NCBI GenBank assembly: GCA_020723045.1
Contig: DYJQ01000010.1
Span: 1-11,876 of the forward strand
DNA from: Candidatus Micrarchaeum sp.
GTDB taxonomy: Archaea; Micrarchaeota; Micrarchaeia; CAILAH01
Direction: 5' to 3'
DNA length: 11,876 nt
The notes under the pieces were generated by a model. It was not told the origin of the DNA. It worked only from the letters and a program-made list of their open reading frames with translations, and ran no database searches. Made by a program: the position numbers and the translations under genes. Numbering within the stretch: position 1 is the stretch's first letter; every line of letters starts with the position of its first letter. Positions 7,337 through 11,876 of this stretch are shown piece after piece.

Positions 7337-7588
7337 TTACTTTTCTTTATAATTGTCTTCTACGATGATAACGTCGCCGACAGATTTAACATTCTTGTAG
7401 AGGATGCTCTTATTCTTAAGGACCTGTCTTACCTCTTCACGCGATCCAATATTATTAAGAGGCTCCATTGAGATCCTTATGACCTCGCCCTTCTCCAAGT
7501 CAACAATGACATCTTGAACCTTTCCAACGAAATTTCCACTGGAAGTAAAGATGTCCATTCCATAAAGGTCAGCTATGTTCAAAGCCAT
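7337..7588 (-). CDS. PRC-barrel domain protein
   Basis: This 83-residue single-domain protein matches the archaeal PRC-barrel family: a GMDIFTSSGNFVGKVQDVIVD opening (residues about 10-30), an acidic turn (LEKGEV), and a closing IKSVGDVIIV-type strand. Stand-alone archaeal PRC-barrel proteins include the CdpB cell-division factors that work with FtsZ and SepF, and RNA- or ribosome-linked adaptors; which applies here cannot be told. The ATG at 7588 is supported by a GGTGG ribosome binding site at 7593-7597 and an AT-rich TATA-like stretch at 7613-7629 on the minus strand. It is divergent from the winged-helix gene and converges on the Cas2-like gene. Confidence 0.85.
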   Translation of the reverse strand: MALNIADLYGMDIFTSSGNFVGKVQDVIVDLEKGEVIRISMEPLNNIGSREEVRQVLKNKSILYKNVKSVGDVIIVEDNYKEK

Positions 7589-7676
7589 TTTACCACCATA
7601 CTAGTATTTACAGTAAAGTATATATTACTTGCACGCCACTTTTCCCAAAGAGTTGCAATTATAATTATTTGTTGGT
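7589..7676. promoter_or_regulatory. Divergent promoter region of the PRC-barrel and winged-helix genes
   Basis: The minus-strand signals are GGTGG (7593-7597) and the TATA-like AGTATATATTACT (7616-7628 read on plus). The plus-strand TATA-like AATTATAATTATT lies at 7657-7669. The latter would place a transcript start near 7689, which is the second in-frame ATG of the winged-helix gene. Confidence 0.45.
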
Positions 7677-7949
7677 ATGTATTCTTATATGATTATCCCA
7701 TTTATACGGGAGAGACCAGCAGCGCTTATACTTATCCTAAGAGATGCAACTAAAGAGTGGTATATATCATCAATATCTAGGGAGACGGGCCTTACTTATC
7801 TTCATACACTCAATTTACTATCTAAATTCTATAACCTCGGTCTTATAGATTATAAGGTGGAAGGCAGGAAGAAAAAAGTTATACTTACAGAGAAAGGAAA
7901 GATTGTCTCATCACAGCTGAGCCAGTTGATGAGCACATTCACAGAATAA
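7677..7949 (+). CDS. Winged helix-turn-helix DNA-binding protein
   Basis: This 90-residue MarR/PadR-like wHTH regulator has YISSISRETGLTYLHTLNLL (about 29-48) as the helix-turn-helix, followed by LGLIDYKVEGRKKKVILTE (about 54-72), whose basic turn is the wing. A short C-terminal helix could dimerise. No ligand domain is present, so it may act as a simple dimeric repressor. The longest start is given. A leaderless start at the ATG at 7689 (MIIPFIRERP) is an equally good choice, because the TATA-like box at 7657-7669 lies about 26 bases before it. It converges on the Ig-like gene. Candidate targets include the palindrome at 6998-7015, by proximity only. Confidence 0.85.
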   Translation: MYSYMIIPFIRERPAALILILRDATKEWYISSISRETGLTYLHTLNLLSKFYNLGLIDYKVEGRKKKVILTEKGKIVSSQLSQLMSTFTE

Positions 7950-7957
7950 AAACATCA

Positions 7958-8323
7958 TTAAACAACCCTTAAGGTTATCTCCTTTGATGTGTTGCCCAAT
8001 ATGTGTGAATATCCCCTATAGTGCTTATTTGCACTCACTTTGACAACATAGCTTCCAGAAATGGTCTTCTGATGGGAAAACAGGTCAATATCAAAAGACC
8101 TCTCTTCGTTAGGGGCCATCGTCCCAACACGAATCTCCTTCCTGTTTACAAAACCCGTTCTGTCGAACCCAACAGTCGAGGGTATGTCTATGACAACACT
8201 CGTCAGGTTTTCCTGCTGTTCAACGTTCTTGAGCAGTATTGTCATGCGCACTGGTTTATCATCACCTTTCCTTAATCTCATCGGCGAGAGTGTTACTTTC
8301 ATATCATATGGCAAAAGCGACAT
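7958..8323 (-). CDS. Ig-like/CARDB-type beta-sandwich protein, no signal peptide
   Basis: This 121-residue protein (from the chosen start) is nearly all beta strands: MKVTLSPMRLRKGDDKPVRM, then TILLKNVEQ, VVIDIPSTVGFD, EIRVGTMAPNEERSFDIDLF and SGSYVVKVSANKHYRG. The rhythm of alternating strands with the MAPNEERSFDI block resembles CARDB/arrestin-like Ig folds found in archaeal surface or adaptor proteins. There is no signal peptide or membrane helix, so it may be cytosolic. I chose the ATG at 8323 because GGTG lies about six bases upstream and a TATA-like TTATTAAATAATT (about 8352-8364) lies about 29-41 bases upstream. A longer version from 8371 would start inside that promoter. It is divergent from the secretion ATPase; a link to that system is possible but unproven. 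Confidence 0.7.
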   Translation of the reverse strand: MSLLPYDMKVTLSPMRLRKGDDKPVRMTILLKNVEQQENLTSVVIDIPSTVGFDRTGFVNRKEIRVGTMAPNEERSFDIDLFSHQKTISGSYVVKVSANKHYRGYSHILGNTSKEITLRVV

Positions 8324-8428
8324 GCTAAACACCACTGTAGATATTTGCATACAATTATTTAATAACTTCATTATAGGGGGCCGGGGGTTTGGTTTATGTT
8401 TTTATAGTTTCAGTTAAACATATATCAT
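8324..8428. promoter_or_regulatory. Divergent promoter region upstream of the ATPase and the Ig-like gene
   Basis: The plus-strand TTTATAGTTT (8400-8409) lies about 20-29 bases before the ATG at 8429 and fits a TATA box for a leaderless message. On the minus strand TTATTAAATAATT (8352-8364) serves the Ig-like gene. GGGGGCCGGGGG at 8376-8387 sits between them. Confidence 0.5.
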
Positions 8429-10726
8429 ATGTGCGACATGAATATATCAGGCAACGTGCTGGTTTTTGATTGTACCAATTCACCATATGAATTCATGTCC
8501 CCGGAATTTATAGGCAACCACTTGAGGGCCATGGCAACGCTGATAAGGACAGATTTTGAGAAGATAAGGTATGAAGAGCAATTGGTGTTTGAGCTTACTG
8601 GGGATAAAGTAGACGTGATAATGTCATACATACGGTTTTTGAAACAAGTTGAGAAACTCGTGCTCAACAAGCAGATTTATGGGAGGGAAGATGACGACGC
8701 GTATGACTTGCGTAAAAAGACGATTGGCAAGATTTATGAAGAGCTTATGATGAACCCTCTCATAGCCGAGAGGACGATAATAGACTATAAGGAGGCACAG
8801 CCGTCTAAGGCGGCATTCTACGAGGCGTATAAGAATTTTAGGGCATGGATAAACGGGATACTCAAGAAGTTGCAGGAGACAAAGATGTACTCGCTCGTGA
8901 AGGAAAAAGGAGACCTGAGACAAGCGTTTATCTCCCTTCTCAATATGAAAGTAATGAAGTTTGTTGACTCTCTTGAGCTTCTGCTGCCTGAAGGGTCAAA
9001 GCCACTTGACAAGCCGGGCGCGGTATATGATCTCGATTTTGGGTATAGAATAGCAATATATGATGTTCCTGGCTCGGAGGCGTACTGGTATATTATTGAG
9101 AACCCATTGCTGGAAAAGACACCCTCTCAGTTGATTGAAGAAACGATAAAACTAATAGATAGGGAAATGAATATAGTGCGTGGCATACAGGTAAAGGATT
9201 ATAACACGCTCTTTGATGAGAAGACAAGAGAGTATAGAAAATACCTCTTTGAATATGCAATCAACAATAAAATAGAAGTGGCCCCGGAGCAGACGCTCCT
9301 TCTCGGCAGGATTGCGAGCTCATGGGTGGTGGGCCTTGGCGAGCCCATCGAGGTTGCATGCCTAGACAAGCGCAACATAACAGACATATATGTGGATGCA
9401 GAGAATGCACCCATCTATCTTGAGCATAGGCTGTTTGGCATATGCCACATGGTCTATAGGTACAACAACAAGCTGGTGGACCAGCTGTTTTACAACATAC
9501 TTTCAACGGATAAGAATGCTGTTTACGGGCCTCAAAACCCCATCGTCGACCTTGTGCTCAAACGGCTTAATATGAGATGCCACCTGCAAGGCCCCCCCGC
9601 AACATTTGGAGAGAGGCAGGGAGCACTCCGCCTAATGAGGGAGAAGCCGTTTACGTATGCGGAGTATCTCAGGTACAAGTCATTCTCCGCTTTCTTTGCA
9701 GGCTATGATGACATGATGGTATTCCTCGGGTCATCAGAGGCAATACTCGGCCTTAAAGGTGTTGGCAAAACGGCATTTACTGCTGCAAAGATGATTGCGA
9801 TAGGCACAAAGATGAGAATAATACCCATCCAAGATATTGAGGAGATACCAGTCTCTGCATACAGAAAAAGGGGATTCCATATAGGCGTAATGAGGTCGAT
9901 GCCCTCCGACAAAGAGGTTGAGACGGGCCCAGCGGCGGCACTTTCACTAGTTGCCCTCACGAGTGCAACGCTAAGAATGGGCGATGCTGCACTAATCATA
10001 AATGAAGTGAGGTCGAGGGTGGCGATCCAAGGCATAATAAACCTTCTGAATACACAGCCGGGCGTTTTCGTGCTCTACAACTTGCACGCACAGAGCCTCA
10101 AAGACATCCGCGACAGGCTGGAGCTTGTCTTTGGCATTCCTGCGGCCAGCATGTTTGCTACTGACAGGTATTCTTTCCTAAAGAAGATACGGTTCGGAAG
10201 AAAGAGCGCAACGTATAGATTGCTCGGCAAGTGTTATGAGAGCGATATTGAAAACAAGAAATTTGAGGAGGTATTTGAGTTTGTGCGCGGTATCGACATA
10301 AATTCTTCGGTATGCAAGGCGCTGTTTATTGAGAATCCAGAGTTGAACAAGTGGCTCATAGATGAGGTTGACCTCGGCAAGTTGCAGAAGACGCTCAAGA
10401 TAAAATTTGTGCCCCCGGCACTCAAGAGAAGGTCGGAGGAACGCGGCCTGTCCCCAGAGCAGATGATAATGCAGGCCGTATTCAAGGGCAAAGTGTATTC
10501 GCAGATATATCGGGCATTTGAAAAGTACGGATTCTATGACCTTCTTGAGATGGATTTTGTCATGCAGGCATCATCACTTGCAAACAAGGTCCTGAAAGAG
10601 CTGGAGGATGCAGAGGGCAACATAAATTACGAGGCAGTTGATGCTATGTGGGGCCCAGCATTTGAAAAGATGCTTGCAGAAGAGGTGGAACTGCTCAAGA
10701 CTAAGAAGAAAGAGGCATACGTTTAG
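8429..10726 (+). CDS. VirB11/GspE-family type II/IV secretion (pilus) ATPase
   Basis: This 765-residue hexameric-motor ATPase belongs to the family that powers type IV pili, archaella and related secretion machines at the inner face of the membrane. Residues 1-190 are a long helical N-terminal extension. About 200-415 is the usual N-terminal module (DFGYRIAIYDVPG; NITDIYVDAENAPIYLEH at 316-333; NPIVD at 370-374; PFTYAEYL at 407-414). The RecA-like core has Walker A GLKGVGKT (441-448), an acidic Asp box (IQDIEEIP, 467-474), Walker B with ALIINEVR (521-528, glutamate 526), and a His box NLHAQS with H553. Walker A differs from the common GPTGSGKT form, and the His box is NLHA rather than TLHA, but catalytic Lys, Thr and Glu remain. 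About 600-765 is a helical C-terminal extension. It is larger than typical FlaI (about 500-550). No pilin, TadC-like platform or prepilin peptidase gene lies in the window. Its stop overlaps that of the next, convergent gene by four bases. Confidence 0.92.
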   Translation: MCDMNISGNVLVFDCTNSPYEFMSPEFIGNHLRAMATLIRTDFEKIRYEEQLVFELTGDKVDVIMSYIRFLKQVEKLVLNKQIYGREDDDAYDLRKKTIGKIYEELMMNPLIAERTIIDYKEAQPSKAAFYEAYKNFRAWINGILKKLQETKMYSLVKEKGDLRQAFISLLNMKVMKFVDSLELLLPEGSKPLDKPGAVYDLDFGYRIAIYDVPGSEAYWYIIENPLLEKTPSQLIEETIKLIDREMNIVRGIQVKDYNTLFDEKTREYRKYLFEYAINNKIEVAPEQTLLLGRIASSWVVGLGEPIEVACLDKRNITDIYVDAENAPIYLEHRLFGICHMVYRYNNKLVDQLFYNILSTDKNAVYGPQNPIVDLVLKRLNMRCHLQGPPATFGERQGALRLMREKPFTYAEYLRYKSFSAFFAGYDDMMVFLGSSEAILGLKGVGKTAFTAAKMIAIGTKMRIIPIQDIEEIPVSAYRKRGFHIGVMRSMPSDKEVETGPAAALSLVALTSATLRMGDAALIINEVRSRVAIQGIINLLNTQPGVFVLYNLHAQSLKDIRDRLELVFGIPAASMFATDRYSFLKKIRFGRKSATYRLLGKCYESDIENKKFEEVFEFVRGIDINSSVCKALFIENPELNKWLIDEVDLGKLQKTLKIKFVPPALKRRSEERGLSPEQMIMQAVFKGKVYSQIYRAFEKYGFYDLLEMDFVMQASSLANKVLKELEDAEGNINYEAVDAMWGPAFEKMLAEEVELLKTKKKEAYV

Positions 10727-11436
10727 CTGTTATATTTTCCGTAGGCAGAAAAACCCATAAGGCCGGTGCTGTCATAAACTAACAATTCATCACCATCCTC
10801 GTTGAATATGTGCTGGCAGAGGTATATGGTATTTATAGTGTCGGTGCCGCATTCCTCGCTTATTTTTAGTGCACTATACGGTGCAATGTTTAGTTGTTTG
10901 GTGAACCTGTGAGATGCGGAGGTATCGCGAAGGAGCGCAGTTGTAACTATAGTTACATTGCATGCGTTTTGCAGCATAAACCCAGACCCAACACGCTCCG
11001 CCTCTATACACTTTCCATTTTCACTCTCTTTCCACATACATCCATTTCCATTCCTTCCAGCACCCTCCGCATCAACATAGCTCTCCCATGCAATGTTGTC
11101 GTTATAATACGCGCTGGCAAGCCCTTCCCTAAGCAATGCAAGATTGATATTCTCATTATTCAGGTAAACCTCTGCAAGCTCCCTCCCGTATTTATCCTTT
11201 CCCAAGCCCATAATCCCAATTTCCTTCCCAAGCACTTTTGATTCCAAGAAAAGCTTTGCATCCAAAAAGCACAACTCACCTTTTTCAGGTGTGTTTATAC
11301 CAGCTAGGCGTATTCTATCGCCAGTTGAGATGTCGATTGTATCCCCATCAACAACATTCGTAACAGTAGCCTTTTGTGTTATGCACCCAACCACCATCGC
11401 AAGCATGAGTGTGATGGTTAGAAATATTAGTCTCAT
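10723..11436 (-). CDS. Thermonuclease-like (SNase) lipoprotein with lamin-tail-like domain
   Basis: This 237-residue exported protein has a signal segment (MRLIFLTITLMLAMVVGC) ending in a lipobox-like VVGC, with Cys18 as likely lipid anchor. About 22-136 is a staphylococcal nuclease domain: VVDGDT (28-33) with the metal-site Asp32; IRLAGINTPE (42-51) with Arg43 and Glu51 in the catalytic spacing; and YGR (83-85) with Arg85. The Asp40 equivalent is Asn48, as in many prokaryotic members. About 156-237 resembles a lamin-tail domain: CNVTIVTT strand, then GTDTINTIYLCQHIFNEDGDELLVYD and a closing GFSAYGKY. The likely role is extracellular nucleic-acid degradation at the cell surface, for defence or nutrient salvage. 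The ATG at 11436 is chosen because the TATA-like TTTAAAAT (minus strand, 11459-11468) lies about 25-30 bases upstream; a start at 11460 would lie inside that box. It is divergent from tRNA-Trp. Confidence 0.88.
   Translation of the reverse strand: MRLIFLTITLMLAMVVGCITQKATVTNVVDGDTIDISTGDRIRLAGINTPEKGELCFLDAKLFLESKVLGKEIGIMGLGKDKYGRELAEVYLNNENINLALLREGLASAYYNDNIAWESYVDAEGAGRNGNGCMWKESENGKCIEAERVGSGFMLQNACNVTIVTTALLRDTSASHRFTKQLNIAPYSALKISEECGTDTINTIYLCQHIFNEDGDELLVYDSTGLMGFSAYGKYNS
10942..10957. repeat. Exact second copy of the 16-bp palindrome
   Basis: TGTAACTATAGTTACA is identical to 6999-7014; identity extends one further base to the left (a T). It lies inside the nuclease gene, in the lamin-tail-like part, encoding NVTIVT. 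Being within a coding region it is less obviously an operator than the copy at 6998-7015. Confidence 0.7.
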
Positions 11437-11458
11437 ATTTCTAAATCCCCAAAAAAAC

Positions 11459-11475
11459 ATTTTAAATATTATAAG
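11459..11475. promoter_or_regulatory. Shared AT-rich promoter element for tRNA-Trp and the nuclease gene
   Basis: The stretch ATTTTAAATATTATAAG holds a TATA box readable on either strand. On plus it lies about 17-33 bases before the first tRNA base at 11492. On minus it lies about 23-39 bases before the nuclease ATG at 11436. The two transcription units are therefore likely to share, or closely overlap, their core promoters. Confidence 0.5.
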
Positions 11476-11529
11476 CCCAATTCACGCTGTTGGGGCCATG
11501 GTGCAACCTGGCAACACGGCTGGCTCCAG

Positions 11530-11683
11530 TCGAGGGGAAAAGGGGCACATCCCCTTTCCCCCTTCGCAACCCACCTATCCCCTCACGGGATTACTGGGTC
11601 TGGTTTACTGAGAACCGCAAGGTTCTATGATTGTATTAAACTGGAGCTTGCTACACTGGCATAATCATGCCGTGTTTGAGGAA
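11530..11683 (+). other. Intron 1 of tRNA-Trp, canonical position 37/38, about 154 nt
   Basis: The insert splits the anticodon loop after G37, the usual archaeal site. Boundaries are inferred from the mature tRNA shape. The bulge-helix-bulge is imperfect: C32-T33-C34 can pair with GAG at 11678-11680, leaving a four-base 3' bulge. Three internal hairpins are visible: GGGGAAAAGGGG with CCCCTTTCCCC (11534-11561); AGAACC-GCAA-GGTTCT (11611-11626) with a GNRA loop; and a 9-bp stem with a bulged T (11653-11675, loop AATC). It contains the candidate guide RNA elements described separately. Confidence 0.85.
11587..11652 (+). ncRNA. Candidate intron-encoded box C/D-like methylation guide
   Basis: CTGA at 11608-11611 is a consensus box D or D'. 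The upstream CTGGTTT (11600-11606) pairs perfectly with 11682-11688 of the precursor. The fifth base before the box, G11603, faces C11685, which is tRNA position 39. After a GNRA-capped hairpin comes ATGATTG (11627-11633), a degenerate box C' (five of seven). Then ACTGGAGCT (11640-11648) pairs over nine bases, with one G-U, with 11522-11530, so G11644 faces C34. GGGATTA (11587-11593) is a possible degenerate box C. The second box D expected at 11649-11652 reads TGCT, not CTGA. In euryarchaea such as Haloferax volcanii, the tRNA-Trp intron is an established box C/D RNA for C34 and U39. The homology of function is inferred. Confidence 0.5.
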
Positions 11684-11703
11684 ACCAGCAGATCGGGGTT
11701 CAA

Positions 11704-11762
11704 AAGAAGGGCCCCCAGCGCGGCCCTTCTCAACTCACGGGCGGAAGCGCCCATATGAATAA
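11704..11762 (+). other. Intron 2 of tRNA-Trp, in the T loop, about 59 nt
   Basis: This insert splits the T loop after A58. A four-pair central helix GTTC (11698-11701) with GAAT (11757-11760), flanked by three-base A bulges on both sides (11702-11704 and 11761-11763), gives a good bulge-helix-bulge and places the cuts after 11703 and 11762. Inside are two hairpins: AGAAGGGCC with GGCCCTTCT (11705-11713/11722-11730, 9 bp) and GGGCG-GAAG-CGCCC (11739-11752). Confidence 0.85.
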
Positions 11763-11777
11763 ATCCTCGTGGCCCCA

Positions 11778-11822
11778 CTCTTATTATTTTTGATAGGTAG
11801 TAGCACATGCGAGGGGCAAATA
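11778..11822 (+). promoter_or_regulatory. tRNA terminator and upstream signals of the next gene
   Basis: TTATTATTTTT (11781-11791) follows the tRNA immediately and can end its transcription. The same AT-rich run lies about 32-42 bases before the ATG at 11823. GAGGGG at 11811-11816 is a plausible ribosome binding site for that ATG. Confidence 0.4.
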
Positions 11823-11876
11823 ATGGCAAGGATTGAGAAGAAGATATGACCGGAGTATTTTGATTTTGAGTGCAGG
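11823..11876 (+). pseudogene. 5' end of an ASCH/DUF3850-like gene interrupted by TGA (cut by window edge)
   Basis: The ATG at 11823 reads MARIEKKI, then TGA (11847-11849), then PEYFDFECR in the same frame to the window end. In ASCH/DUF3850-type proteins the N-terminus commonly carries a K-x-W-P-E-Y-F pattern, so TGA falls exactly where Trp (TGG) is expected. A ribosome binding site (GAGGGG, 11811-11816) and an AT-rich box upstream support a real gene start. It may be a pseudogene, a sequencing error, or a recoded codon. Only 18 codons are visible, so the family call rests on a short motif and is tentative. Confidence 0.4.

Larger units (their letters stand above)
11492..11777 (+). tRNA. tRNA-Trp (anticodon CCA) with two introns
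   Basis: The three exons are 11492-11529, 11684-11703 and 11763-11777, giving a 73-nt mature tRNA without encoded CCA. The acceptor GGGGCCA (11492-11498) pairs perfectly with TGGCCCC (11770-11776), with discriminator A at 11777. The D arm is GTGC/ACAC with one C-A mismatch (13-22), and GG at 18-19. The anticodon stem GCTGG (11519-11523) pairs with CCAGC (11685-11689). The loop is C-T-CCA-G-A, with anticodon CCA at 11526-11528. The T stem CGGGG (11694-11698) pairs with CCTCG (11765-11769), with loop TTCAAAT after splicing. U8, A14, A15-U48, U33, G53-C61 and A58 are all present. The G1-C72 pair and A73 fit archaeal tRNA-Trp. A T-rich stretch (TTATTATTTTT, 11781-11791) follows as a likely terminator. 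Confidence 0.93.

Noticed and set aside
11291..11611. A 106-codon plus-strand frame running from the nuclease gene into tRNA-Trp
   Set aside because: It spans two well-supported genes and a promoter, so it is a chance open frame.
11641..11650. An alternative 3' splice site in tRNA intron 1, based on CTGGAGC pairing with the anticodon loop
   Set aside because: The sequence after it does not continue as the 3' half of the anticodon stem; CCAGC appears only at 11685, so this pairing is better explained as a guide.
11847..11849. Window-wide reassignment of TGA to tryptophan, or a selenocysteine codon
   Set aside because: TGA ends the phosphatase-kinase gene where its family ends, all other Trp codons read are TGG, and no SECIS-like element or Cys-type family position was seen.

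Overview
The window looks archaeal. It holds an archaeal-type fibrillarin (flpA), a tRNA-Trp broken by two introns, TATA-like boxes about 25-30 bases before many starts, GGTG-type ribosome binding sites, a PRC-barrel protein, and a VirB11/GspE-family secretion ATPase with archaeal features. No rRNA, transposon, CRISPR array or phage module was seen. Short intergenic gaps, many divergent gene pairs and a multi-intron tRNA suggest a small-genome or poorly sampled archaeal lineage (DPANN-like or a deep euryarchaeal branch). This placement is inference only.

Layout, left to right. (1) 6-923 (-): a multi-pass UPF0104/flippase-like membrane protein. (2) 955-1617 (+): fibrillarin, divergent from gene 1. 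(3) 1624-2811 (-): an apparent fusion of a PAP2 polyprenyl-pyrophosphate phosphatase with a CTP-dependent polyprenol (dolichol) kinase. (4) 2881-3027 (+): a 48-residue protein that is more than three quarters Asp/Glu, with a good ribosome binding site. (5) 3062-6907 (-): a 1281-residue secreted, C-terminally anchored surface protein. (6) 7017-8323: four small genes, namely a possible Cas2-like alpha/beta protein, a PRC-barrel protein, a winged-helix regulator and an Ig-like beta protein. (7) 8429-10726 (+): the 765-residue secretion/pilus-type ATPase. (8) 10723-11436 (-): a thermonuclease-like lipoprotein with a C-terminal lamin-tail-like domain. (9) 11492-11777 (+): tRNA-Trp(CCA) with an anticodon-loop intron of about 154 nt and a T-loop intron of about 59 nt. 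(10) 11823-end (+): the first codons of what looks like an ASCH/DUF3850 gene, interrupted by TGA.

Themes. Genes 1, 3 and 5 all point to the envelope: polyprenol-phosphate recycling, a membrane flippase-like protein, and a large surface protein with at least 11 N-glycosylation sequons. The secretion ATPase and the lipoprotein nuclease also act at the membrane. Fibrillarin and the tRNA-Trp intron form a second, RNA-modification theme. The large intron contains a CTGA box whose guide pairs with the precursor so that the fifth base upstream of the box faces position 39. It also has a 9-bp complement to the anticodon loop that would address C34. These are the two positions modified by the intron-encoded box C/D RNA known from euryarchaeal pre-tRNA-Trp.

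The most notable items are the two-intron tRNA-Trp with its candidate self-guide, the phosphatase-kinase fusion, the hyper-acidic mini-protein, a perfect 16-18 bp palindrome found twice (with a third near-copy), and the TGA at a family tryptophan position just downstream of tRNA-Trp.
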